Positions 1-6,350 of a DNA stretch of 22,539 nt are shown piece by piece (within the stretch, counting starts at the first letter, position 1; every line of letters starts with the position of its first letter). The stretch lies in assembly GCA_003524435.1 (NCBI GenBank), contig DQHP01000067.1, positions 1 through 22,539 of the forward strand, given 5' to 3'. The position numbers and the translations under genes were made by a program. Source of the DNA: Microbacterium sp. (lineage in GTDB: Bacteria; Actinomycetota; Actinomycetes; Actinomycetales; Microbacteriaceae). Under the pieces are notes generated by a model. It was not told the DNA's origin. It worked only from the letters and a program-made list of their open reading frames with translations, and did not search any database.

Positions 1-476
1 TCCGGGCCGATCCCGAGCTGTGCGCGCAGCCTGGCGAACTCGCCTGCATGTGGCGTGACGAGGACCGGCGCGGTCGCTTCTTGTGCAAGGTCGAGCGCCC
101 CGGCATCGACCACGACGGGGACTTCGCCCGTCAGGATGCTGCGCAACGCCGCTGCCTCGTGAGATGAGCGGTCTGCGGCATCCGTCCCCGAGCCGATAAT
201 CCAGGCATCTACTCGTGTGCTGCCGATGTCCGGTGCCGCCACCGTCTCTGGTCTGCGAGCAAGCACGGCATCTGCCACACGCCCCGCGCCCACGAAACGG
301 ACGAACCCCGCGCCAGCACGCCAGGTGGCCTCGACACCGAGCACGGCAGCACCCGGATACGCATCTGTTCCCGTACGGAGGGCGACCACGCCACGCGAGT
401 GCTTGTCGTCGCCCTGGGTCGGGATACGCAGGAAGCGCGCGGTGTCCGAGCGGGACCATTCACGGACTTCGAGCAT
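1..476 (-). CDS. nnrD: ADP-dependent NAD(P)H-hydrate dehydratase, partial (C-terminus beyond left edge)
   Basis: The first 158 codons of a minus-strand gene are present; the rest lies outside the window. The enzyme dehydrates the damaged cofactor NAD(P)HX back to NAD(P)H using ADP, a metabolite-repair step in the cytoplasm. Seen in the translation: GDDKHSRGVVALRTGTDAYP near residues 23-42, followed by GAAVLGVEATWRAGAGFVR, which is the typical nucleotide-binding N-terminal part of the YjeF C-terminal (ribokinase-like) domain. VVDAGALDL and VTPHAGEF near residues 128-150 are the conserved central motifs. Only the dehydratase half is visible, so whether an epimerase domain is fused cannot be judged. 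The ATG at 476 has no Shine-Dalgarno but sits six bases after TACCGT, suggesting a leaderless mRNA. The lipoprotein gene lies 92 bases upstream on the same strand. Confidence 0.9.
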   Translation of the reverse strand, partial: MLEVREWSRSDTARFLRIPTQGDDKHSRGVVALRTGTDAYPGAAVLGVEATWRAGAGFVRFVGAGRVADAVLARRPETVAAPDIGSTRVDAWIIGSGTDAADRSSHEAAALRSILTGEVPVVVDAGALDLAQEATAPVLVTPHAGEFARLRAQLGIGP

Positions 477-488
477 GTCTCAACGGTA
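477..488 (-). promoter_or_regulatory. Putative leaderless promoter -10 element of nnrD
   Basis: On the minus strand TACCGT (488-483) is followed by six bases (TGAGAC) and then the ATG at 476. There is no Shine-Dalgarno. TAnnnT is the usual actinobacterial -10 form, and this spacing would place the transcription start at the start codon. No convincing -35 was seen. Confidence 0.5.
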
Positions 489-568
489 GCGCCGTCCGTG
501 GTGAAATCTGCGTCCGAGACGCCGAATGGCCCGATCCCCGAAGGAACCGAGCCATTCGAGGCTGGAGG

Positions 569-1252
569 TCATTCGATGGTGATGACCGTCTCGCCCTCTT
601 CCTTCGTGTCGTGCAGCAGCTCGCCTTCATCATCCGCTTGGATCAGCGTGACGTCAGCTTCGGTCTCGTCACCGGGCACGTAGAGGATGTTCGTCGCCTG
701 AGCAAACGATTGCCCGGGTGCTACGACGAACGGAGCCTCGCCGCCGACCTGCCTTCCGGTGTCGGAAAGGTCAAGAGTCTCGTATGCGTCAGAGCTGCTG
801 AAGCTGGGCTGGCCTCCCATGAACTGCCAGGAGGTGGACGCGATACCAGGGCTTCCCAAGCTGATCGACAGCGGGATGTCCGCGTCGGAAGTGTTAGTGA
901 AAACGAAGTTCACGTACACAACCTCGCTGCCCGACGGCAGAAGGTTGTCGTTCGTGTCTGGGTCGACAAACATGCTGTCTTTGTCGGTGGTCGCCGTACC
1001 GACCTGGTACAGCTCGACCTGCCAGCTGTCGGTCGTGATCTCGCCGATTTTCTCACCAGCATCGAGCGACCCTGCGGCCCACTCGGGAGAGTCTCCGGTT
1101 GGGGCGGATTCAGCGGTTTCCTCTTCAGGAGCAGCGCTCTCCTCGGAGGCGATGGGCGCTTCTTTCTCGTCCGGCTCAGCAGCAGCCGAGCATCCGGTCA
1201 GTCCCAAAGCCAATACGGCTGCGGCAGCGAACGCCATCGACATCTTCTTCAT
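569..1252 (-). CDS. Small secreted lipoprotein of unknown function
   Basis: A 227-residue protein with a classical lipoprotein signal: MKKM, a hydrophobic Ala/Leu core, then the lipobox L18-T19-G20-C21. It should be lipidated on Cys21 and anchored outside the membrane. Residues about 22-70 form a Glu/Ala/Ser/Pro-rich acidic linker. The remainder looks like a beta-rich domain of the DUF4352/telokin-like kind: a segment VVYVNFVFTNTSDADIP near the middle, and VVAPGQSFAQATNILYVP later. That fold assignment is inference. An in-frame reading extends further upstream, but I chose the ATG at 1252 because AGGGG lies about nine bases before it and because the signal peptide begins there. It is transcribed away from the Old Yellow Enzyme gene. 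No substrate can be inferred. Confidence 0.82.
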   Translation of the reverse strand: MKKMSMAFAAAAVLALGLTGCSAAAEPDEKEAPIASEESAAPEEETAESAPTGDSPEWAAGSLDAGEKIGEITTDSWQVELYQVGTATTDKDSMFVDPDTNDNLLPSGSEVVYVNFVFTNTSDADIPLSISLGSPGIASTSWQFMGGQPSFSSSDAYETLDLSDTGRQVGGEAPFVVAPGQSFAQATNILYVPGDETEADVTLIQADDEGELLHDTKEEGETVITIE

Positions 1253-1307
1253 TTGTGTTTTCCCCTCATGTGGAGATCGTCCCACCGGAACGATCCGCGA
1301 GAATCCC

Positions 1308-1316
1308 ACGCTATCG
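1308..1316 (-). promoter_or_regulatory. Putative -10 region of lipoprotein gene; left arm of a 9-bp inverted repeat
   Basis: Reading minus, CGATAGCGT contains TAGCGT (1313-1308), about 55 bases upstream of the lipoprotein ATG. The same nine bases occur on the plus strand at 1380-1388 as the candidate -10 of the divergent gene. This assignment rests on the hexamer and position only. Confidence 0.35.
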
Positions 1317-1379
1317 TGCACTGCCGATGCCTTCGATGGGGAGGATTGCCCATGCCAGGCAGCCGTTACACAGCCAGCG

Positions 1380-1394
1380 CGATAGCGTCAAAGA
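1380..1394 (+). promoter_or_regulatory. Putative leaderless promoter -10 element of the Old Yellow Enzyme gene
   Basis: TAGCGT at 1383-1388, then six bases, then the GTG start at 1395. No Shine-Dalgarno is present. An in-frame TAG at 1383-1385 excludes a start further upstream in this frame. Confidence 0.5.
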
Positions 1395-2462
1395 GTGAGT
1401 CTTCTCTTCTCCTCGTTCAGCATCCGCTCTGTCACCTTCGCGAACCGGCTGTGGGTATCGCCAATGTGTATGTACAGCGCCATCGATGGAGTGGTGCAGG
1501 AGTGGCACCACACCCATCTGGCCCAGTTCGCCTCTGGTGGCGCGGGGCTCATCGTCGCGGAGGCAACCGCTGTGGCCCCGGAAGGGCGCATCTCTGCACG
1601 AGACGCTGGCATCTGGAACGATGAACAACGCGACGCATGGCGGCCCATCACCGACGCCATCCACGATCGTGGTTCGCTCGCTGGCATCCAACTCGCGCAC
1701 GCTGGGCGAAAAGCTTCCACCTGGTGGCCGTGGGCAGACCAGCGAGGCTCGGTTTCCGTTGCGGACGGCGGCTGGAAAACTGTGGCCCCTTCAACAATTG
1801 CGTTCGAGGGCTTCGAGGAGCCAGCCGCAATGGATGCCGCCGACATCGAACAGCTCGTAGAGAGTTTTCGTGCTGCCTCGCGCCGCACGCTCGATGCGGG
1901 ATTCGATGTCCTTGAGGTGCACGGCGCCCACGGATACCTGTTGCACCAGTTCCTATCACCGCTGTCGAACGTTCGCACCGATGATTATGGCGGGACCCTC
2001 GAAAACCGCGCCCGGTTGCTGTTGCGTGTCGTGGACGCCGTGCGTGCTGAGGCGGGCAGTGCGGTGCCGCTGTTTGTGCGAATATCTGCCACAGACCATG
2101 CCGATGGTGGGTTCACCTCAGAGGAGGCTGCCACGGTGAGTGAATGGGCGCTTGCGCATGGCGCAGACCTTATCGATGTCTCCAGTGGCGGGCTCGTCGC
2201 ACATCAAAAGATCAACGTGCATCCCGGATATCAGGTGCCGCTCGCCCAGACGGTACGCCGAAGCGGGCGGATTCCGGTGAGTGCTGTCGGACTCATCACC
2301 GCCGCTGAACAGGCAGAGCAAGTACTCGCCGATGGCGCAGCCGACGCAATATTTGCCGGACGAGAGTGGCTGCGCGATCCACACTTCGGATTGCGCGCGG
2401 CGCATGAACTCGCCGCAGCTGTCGCCTGGCCGCCGCAGTACGCCCGTGCTCGCTGGCGCTGA
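1395..2462 (+). CDS. NADH:flavin oxidoreductase, Old Yellow Enzyme family, YqjM/NamA type
   Basis: A 355-residue FMN-dependent ene-reductase expected to reduce activated C=C bonds (enones, nitro compounds) with NAD(P)H in the cytoplasm. The TIM-barrel signatures run in order: NRLWVSPMCMYS at residues 17-28, where C25 and Y27 match the YqjM Cys and Tyr near the flavin; QLAHAGRKAS after the second strand; HGAHGYLLHQFLSPLSN with the substrate-binding His pair and Tyr; RTDDYGGTLENRARL; and a C-terminal GREWLRDPHF. Length is close to the usual 340-370. The start is GTG: the N-terminal pattern LFSSFSIRSVTFANR fits the family, and the frame is closed by a stop four codons upstream. The 3' end converges on the CNNM gene with a hairpin between them. 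The physiological substrate is unknown. Confidence 0.9.
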   Translation: MSLLFSSFSIRSVTFANRLWVSPMCMYSAIDGVVQEWHHTHLAQFASGGAGLIVAEATAVAPEGRISARDAGIWNDEQRDAWRPITDAIHDRGSLAGIQLAHAGRKASTWWPWADQRGSVSVADGGWKTVAPSTIAFEGFEEPAAMDAADIEQLVESFRAASRRTLDAGFDVLEVHGAHGYLLHQFLSPLSNVRTDDYGGTLENRARLLLRVVDAVRAEAGSAVPLFVRISATDHADGGFTSEEAATVSEWALAHGADLIDVSSGGLVAHQKINVHPGYQVPLAQTVRRSGRIPVSAVGLITAAEQAEQVLADGAADAIFAGREWLRDPHFGLRAAHELAAAVAWPPQYARARWR

Positions 2463-2483
2463 CGAGTCGCTCGCGCCAGCGAG
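2449..2483. terminator. Convergent-end hairpin, possible bidirectional terminator
   Basis: CTCGCTGGCGC (2449-2459) pairs perfectly with GCGCCAGCGAG (2473-2483) around a 13-base loop that contains the TGA stop of the Old Yellow Enzyme gene. It lies just before the convergent end of the CNNM gene at 2502. There is no U-tract. Confidence 0.5.
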
Positions 2484-2501
2484 TGGGAGCGGCTGTATGC
2501 T

Positions 2502-3563
2502 CTAGCGGCCGCGTACGCGGCGTGTAGCATCCTGCACTTCACCGACGAGCTCTTCCAAAATGTCCTCCAGGAAAAGCACTCCGGTCGTCTCGCCATCACC
2601 GTTACGCACCCGCGCCAGGTGACGTCCCGCTCGACGCATGACGGCGAGCGCATCCTCAAGGTCGGTATTCTCTTGCACCGGAACCATGTGGTGGATGCGC
2701 TTGGAAGGAATCGATGTTGCTGTGACCGTCGCAGCATCCGGCCCCTCAGCGGCTCGCAGAATGTCCTTCAAATGCACATAGCCGACAGGCATAGCCTCAT
2801 CGTCGACGATCACGTAACGCGAGAAGCCGTATCGGGCCACCGCACGCTCGATGTCATCCGGTGTCGTCGTCTGCGGCAGTGTGACCAGATCACTCAGCGC
2901 GACCGCCACTTCACTGGCCTTCTTATCGCTGAATTCCACGGCCTTTGACACAGTGCCAGCGGCGTCAGAAAGCATACCTTCGCGACGCGATTGGTTGACG
3001 ATCGTTGCCACCTCACCGAGGGTGAACGTGGATGCGGCTTCGTTCTTCGGTTCCACGCGGAACAGACGCAGCACGCCGTTCGCCGCCGCATTGAGTACCC
3101 AGATCACCGGCATGAACACCTTCGAAACCCACACCAGCGGTGGCGCGAGAATCAGCACCGCACGATCTGGGACCGAAAACGCCAGGTTCTTCGGAACCAT
3201 CTCCCCGAAGACGACGTGCAAGTACGACACCAGCAGAAGGGCGACGATGAAAGCAACTAGATCGACCACGGCATCCGCCCATCCGAAGGCGTGCATCGGG
3301 ATGCCGAGCAGGTGGTGAATCGCGGGCTCAGAAACGTTCAGTATCAGCAGCGAACAGATCGTGATGCCGAGCTGAGAGGTCGCAAGCATGAGCGTCGCAT
3401 GTTCCATCGCGTACAACGCCGTTTTCGCGGGAGCAGAGCCTGCTTCGGCTCGTGGCTCGATCTGCGAGCGTCGCGCAGAGATAACCGCGAACTCTGCGCC
3501 GACGAAGAAGGCATTCGCGATGAGAAGCACCACGAGCCAGAGAAGGCCTGTCCAATCGCTCAT
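2502..3563 (-). CDS. CNNM/CorC-family membrane protein (DUF21 plus CBS pair), short form
   Basis: A 353-residue integral membrane protein of the CNNM (hemolysin-like, HlyC/CorC) family, whose members are linked to Mg2+ and other divalent-cation transport. The N-terminal DUF21 part (about 1-170) has hydrophobic stretches near residues 7-24, 60-80, 97-120 and 135-160. It also has the family motifs FFVGAEFAVISARRSQIE and VVFGEMVPKNLAFSVPDRA. A CBS pair follows (about 200-340), seen in YVIVDDEAMPVGYVHLKDIL and GETTGVLFLEDILEELVGEV. It ends directly after the CBS pair, without the C-terminal CorC_HlyC domain carried by its upstream neighbour. The ATG overlaps the upstream stop (ATGA, 3560-3563) and has GAGGAGG in front, so the two are co-translated paralogues and perhaps a hetero-complex. 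The ion is not known. Confidence 0.88.
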   Translation of the reverse strand: MSDWTGLLWLVVLLIANAFFVGAEFAVISARRSQIEPRAEAGSAPAKTALYAMEHATLMLATSQLGITICSLLILNVSEPAIHHLLGIPMHAFGWADAVVDLVAFIVALLLVSYLHVVFGEMVPKNLAFSVPDRAVLILAPPLVWVSKVFMPVIWVLNAAANGVLRLFRVEPKNEAASTFTLGEVATIVNQSRREGMLSDAAGTVSKAVEFSDKKASEVAVALSDLVTLPQTTTPDDIERAVARYGFSRYVIVDDEAMPVGYVHLKDILRAAEGPDAATVTATSIPSKRIHHMVPVQENTDLEDALAVMRRAGRHLARVRNGDGETTGVLFLEDILEELVGEVQDATRRVRGR

Positions 3564-4879
3564 CGGGCCACCTCCTCGGTCGAGACGTCAACCGGCACGG
3601 GGGTGTAGCGCACACGATCTACCCGGCGGCCGTCCATTCGGACAACCTGCAACACTCCGGAATCGAGGCTGACCTCGTCACCGGTGGTCGGCACTCGTTC
3701 AAGCACACTCATGATGTAGCCGGCCACGGTGTCGTAGACGTCTCCTTCTGGCACACGGACGCCCGCGCGATTGTGAAGTTCGTCCGGGCGTAGCTCGCCC
3801 GGGAAAGTGATGGAGTCGCGCCCCAGGATAACGCCGGCGCGACTGCGGTCGTGTTCGTCGGAGACTTCGCCGACGATCTCCTCGACCAGATCTTCCAGCG
3901 TGACGATGCCAGCAGTTCCGCCGTACTCATCAACAACGATGGCGAGTTGATAGCCCCTGGCACGCAGCTCAGAGATGAGGACATCGAGATGCTGGGTCTC
4001 TGGCACGCGCAGTGGCTCCGTCGACAGGGCACCGACAGGAACCTCATTACGGCGTTCGCGAGGGACGGAGACGGCGGCCTTCAGATGCACAACGCCGGTG
4101 ATGTCATCGAGGTCATCCTCGTAGACCGGGAAACGGCTGTGTCCGGTGCGGCGTGCCAGCTGAATGACGTCCTCTGCGCAGTCGCTTGCCGAGATCGCAT
4201 GCATGCTCGGACGCGGCGTCATGACATCGTCGGCAGAGAGTCGAGCGAAGCTCAAGCTTCGATCGAGCAGCGTGGCGGTGTCGGCTTCGAGGACACCTGC
4301 GCTCGCAGAGCGGCGCACAAGCGATGAGAGTTCCTCTGCCGATCGCGCTCCGGATAACTCTTCTTTGGGCTCGATGCCCATGGCTCGGATCATAGCGTTC
4401 GCGCTCTCGTTGAGCACCACAACGGCCGGTTTGAAGACCGTGGTGAATGCGACCTGAAAGGGAACGACGAGCTTTGCCGTGGCGCGCGGGAGTGCAAGTG
4501 CGAAGTTCTTCGGAACCAATTCGCCGAAGATCATCGACAGTACCGTCGCCACGAACATGGCGATGACCGTTGAAATCGGTCGAACCGCGGCTTCAGCGAG
4601 GCCCCACGAAGTGAGCACCGGCGACAGCAGGTTGGACAGCGCCGGCTCCATGGTGAAACCGGTGAGGAGCGTCGTCAGCGTGATACCGAGTTGCGCCGAC
4701 GAAAGATGTGTTGACGTGTGCTTGAGCGCACTGATCGTCAGCGCCAATCGCGATTCGCCGCGCGCTTGACGAGCTTCGAGCTCAGCGCGGTCGAGGTTGA
4801 CCAGCGCGAACTCACTGGCGACGAAGAGACCCGTCCCCACCGTGAGCAGGAGCCCCACTCCCAACATGACGTAGTCCAT
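3560..4879 (-). CDS. CNNM/CorC-family membrane protein with CorC_HlyC domain, full-length form
   Basis: A 439-residue protein with the complete CNNM architecture. DUF21 membrane domain: about 1-190, with LFVASEFALVNLDRAELE near 18-35 and MIFGELVPKNFALALPRA near 115-132. CBS pair: about 205-335, with DDVMTPRPSMHAI, the phrase SRFPVYEDDLDDITGVVHLK, and VVDEYGGTAGIVTLEDLVEE. CorC_HlyC domain: about 350-425, with PGELRPDELHNRAGV and VYDTVAGYIMSVLERVP. Family members act in divalent-cation (Mg2+) homeostasis at the membrane; the CBS pair usually senses adenine nucleotides. The ATG at 4879 is preceded by GAGGAGGGG. It is the first gene of a two-gene unit. In M. tuberculosis the equivalent pair follows guaB1 directly; here a separate gene intervenes. 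Confidence 0.9.
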   Translation of the reverse strand: MDYVMLGVGLLLTVGTGLFVASEFALVNLDRAELEARQARGESRLALTISALKHTSTHLSSAQLGITLTTLLTGFTMEPALSNLLSPVLTSWGLAEAAVRPISTVIAMFVATVLSMIFGELVPKNFALALPRATAKLVVPFQVAFTTVFKPAVVVLNESANAMIRAMGIEPKEELSGARSAEELSSLVRRSASAGVLEADTATLLDRSLSFARLSADDVMTPRPSMHAISASDCAEDVIQLARRTGHSRFPVYEDDLDDITGVVHLKAAVSVPRERRNEVPVGALSTEPLRVPETQHLDVLISELRARGYQLAIVVDEYGGTAGIVTLEDLVEEIVGEVSDEHDRSRAGVILGRDSITFPGELRPDELHNRAGVRVPEGDVYDTVAGYIMSVLERVPTTGDEVSLDSGVLQVVRMDGRRVDRVRYTPVPVDVSTEEVAR

Positions 4880-4960
4880 CAGGCGTTCCCCTCCTCAGAG
4901 CGGAAGGGCAGGCAGCGGGGCGATGTACTACTACTGGGAGGGTCGTCCATTATGAGCACT

Positions 4961-4966
4961 ATTCTA
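4961..4966 (-). promoter_or_regulatory. Putative -10 element for the CNNM gene pair
   Basis: TAGAAT on the minus strand (4966-4961), about 82 bases upstream of the ATG at 4879. It is a good TAnnnT match in a locally AT-rich patch. No clear -35 was found, so this rests on the hexamer alone. Confidence 0.35.
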
Positions 4967-5020
4967 CCGAATCGCTAGCGAACCTAATCTCCTTTTTGCT
5001 GTGAGTTCGCGCGAGTGATT

Positions 5021-5066
5021 TCTGCTGCTTCGCGCTGCTGTTTCTCTGCTTCGCGCTGCTGTTCTT
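5021..5066 (-). repeat. Two tandem copies of a GC-rich repeat (minus orientation)
   Basis: An exact 18-base direct repeat lies at 5025-5042 and 5046-5063 (period 21). Read on the minus strand both copies give AACAGCAGCGCGAAGCAG. The same core occurs in plus orientation at about 5102-5118 and three times at 6279-6340, so copies stand on both sides of the nuclease-like gene. The surrounding region 4880-5156 holds no convincing gene; short open frames there merely translate the repeat as Gln/Arg/Glu/Ala runs. Confidence 0.75.
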
Positions 5067-5099
5067 CGTTCGTGCGCCTAAAATTTCGGCCGCGTGTGC

Positions 5100-5120
5100 G
5101 AGAAACAGCCGCGCGAAGCG
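5100..5120 (+). repeat. Single copy of the same repeat (plus orientation)
   Basis: GAAACAGCCGCGCGAAGCGG at 5101-5120 matches the consensus GAACAGC(A/C)GCGCGA(A)GC and begins 34 bases downstream of the tandem pair, in the opposite orientation. It lies just beyond the 3' end of the nuclease-like gene. Confidence 0.6.
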
Positions 5121-5156
5121 GTTGGAGCGGAGCGGATCGGATAGCCGCAACCGCTC

Positions 5157-6128
5157 TCACCGGGAGCGAGAGCGCGGCGGAGGGAGCTGCGACGGCACAC
5201 CATCGGCCACAAGGATGTTGTAAAGCCGACCTGGATCGCGATGATCCGGAGTCCGCCACCGCGATATGCCGGACACCTGTCTACGCAGAGCATCCGCACG
5301 ATCCTTCTCCTCAAGCAGCGCTTGTTGCGGAGTATGTCCGTCAAGGATCTCGGGATCAAAGTACTTTCCAACGCCGTCGAACTCACCAACGTGATCGAGC
5401 TCAGGAAAGTAGAAGTCCGAGCGCACGGTGCGCTGCCCTGGCAACACAAACTCCCTCTGCAGTTCCGGCCGAGGAAATCCCAGCCTGTCGAGAAGCACCC
5501 GTGCTTCACTCTCGCGAACAGAATCTGACAGTGCAGTGCCGAACTCGACAACAGCAGGCACCCGTGCCATACCTCGTCGTGTATTCGTTCCGAGCGCGTG
5601 CTCTAGACCTTCACGCGTCGATAACGCTCCTCCGCGGCGACGGGCCCAAAGCGCCTGATCCACAGCGATAGTTCCTGCTGTGAACGTGCCCTCGGATGCC
5701 ACATCAAGCGCTGTCTGTGCCGCCGAGGTGACGAGATGTCCACGCCACTCGATCAGATCGATGCCGTCGTAGCCCAGCGCCAGGCGTCGCACAGCTCCGG
5801 AAGAGCGTCCGCCGCTACTCTGCGCGATGCGCACGTCCACGAGAGTCGGCCATAAGCCGATGCGGTCAATCGCTTGAATGGCCGCGGCCGAGTTATGCGT
5901 GAACACAACGGGGCCGCGGGCACGATCAGCGACTTCCAGCACGCGCACGAGGTGCTGCTGCATCGGCGTCAGGCGTTTCCACTCTTTCTCGCGCACATAG
6001 CTGCCAGCGATCACTCTCCGAGACAGTCCGTCACGCACGGATTTTCGCAGCAACCGATCATTGACCGGCTCGTCGTCATGCTCGCGACGACGATGCACGT
6101 GTATCGGGTGCTTAGTTTGCAAGGCCAT
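5157..6128 (-). CDS. AbiEi-like / PD-(D/E)xK endonuclease-fold protein of unknown function
   Basis: A predicted 323-residue protein of a family widespread in Microbacteriaceae and often annotated as AbiEi-like antitoxin or DUF559-type endonuclease. The N-terminus (about 24-55, LLRKSVRDGLSRRVIAGSYV) looks like the tail of the AbiEi winged-helix domain. The usual leading helix-turn-helix seems to be missing. The middle has VVFTHNSAAAIQAI and LVTSAAQTALDVA. The C-terminus is nuclease-like: SESEARVLLDRLGFP-type helix with E208, then D238 in SDFYFPE, E249 in VGEFDGVGKY, and LLEEKDRADALRR near 271-283, ending in ISRWRTPD. These fit a D...ExK-like core. The start is uncertain: ATG 6128 or ATG 6158, neither with a Shine-Dalgarno. 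CAACGT lies six bases before 6128. No partner toxin is adjacent. The gene sits between guaB1 and the CNNM pair and is bracketed by repeats. Confidence 0.72.
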   Translation of the reverse strand: MALQTKHPIHVHRRREHDDEPVNDRLLRKSVRDGLSRRVIAGSYVREKEWKRLTPMQQHLVRVLEVADRARGPVVFTHNSAAAIQAIDRIGLWPTLVDVRIAQSSGGRSSGAVRRLALGYDGIDLIEWRGHLVTSAAQTALDVASEGTFTAGTIAVDQALWARRRGGALSTREGLEHALGTNTRRGMARVPAVVEFGTALSDSVRESEARVLLDRLGFPRPELQREFVLPGQRTVRSDFYFPELDHVGEFDGVGKYFDPEILDGHTPQQALLEEKDRADALRRQVSGISRWRTPDHRDPGRLYNILVADGVPSQLPPPRSRSR

Positions 6129-6278
6129 ACCCGCACGTTGACACAACAGCGACAGCATCCGGCGGGCTCTGAGTGAATCTCGAACAACTCGAGGAAATCA
6201 GAACCGGTGCAGACCGAGTCGCTCCCCTGCCAACTCGATTCATTCGCGCTGCCCTAATCCGCTCACGCGCCCGAAGCT

Positions 6279-6340
6279 TTAGCCGCGCGAGCGGGGAACA
6301 GCCGCGCGAGCGGGGAACAGCAGCGCGAGCAATGAGAACA
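6279..6340 (+). repeat. Three imperfect tandem copies of the GAACAGC(A/C)GCGCGA(A)GC repeat
   Basis: AGCCGCGCGAGCGGGGAAC occurs exactly twice (6281-6299 and 6300-6318, period 19). A third, diverged copy AGCAGCGCGAGCAATGAGAAC lies at 6319-6339. They share their core with the copies beyond the other end of the nuclease-like gene. The block ends just beyond the 3' end of guaB1 (stop at 6351). The rest of 6129-6350 shows no gene. Confidence 0.75.
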
Positions 6341-6350
6341 GACCCGCGGG

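Noticed and set aside
215..1624. A 469-codon open frame on the plus strand
   Set aside because: It runs antisense through nnrD and the lipoprotein and out of frame into the Old Yellow Enzyme gene. It has no recognisable domain and an Arg/Ser/Pro-rich composition typical of shadow frames in high-GC DNA.
4959..5259. Short frames around 4959-5259 encoding Gln/Arg/Glu/Ala repeats
   Set aside because: They translate the tandem DNA repeat; different frames give different repeats and none has a ribosome-binding site.
5021..6340. CRISPR array
   Set aside because: The repeats are 17-21 bases, adjacent without unique spacers, and no cas genes are present.
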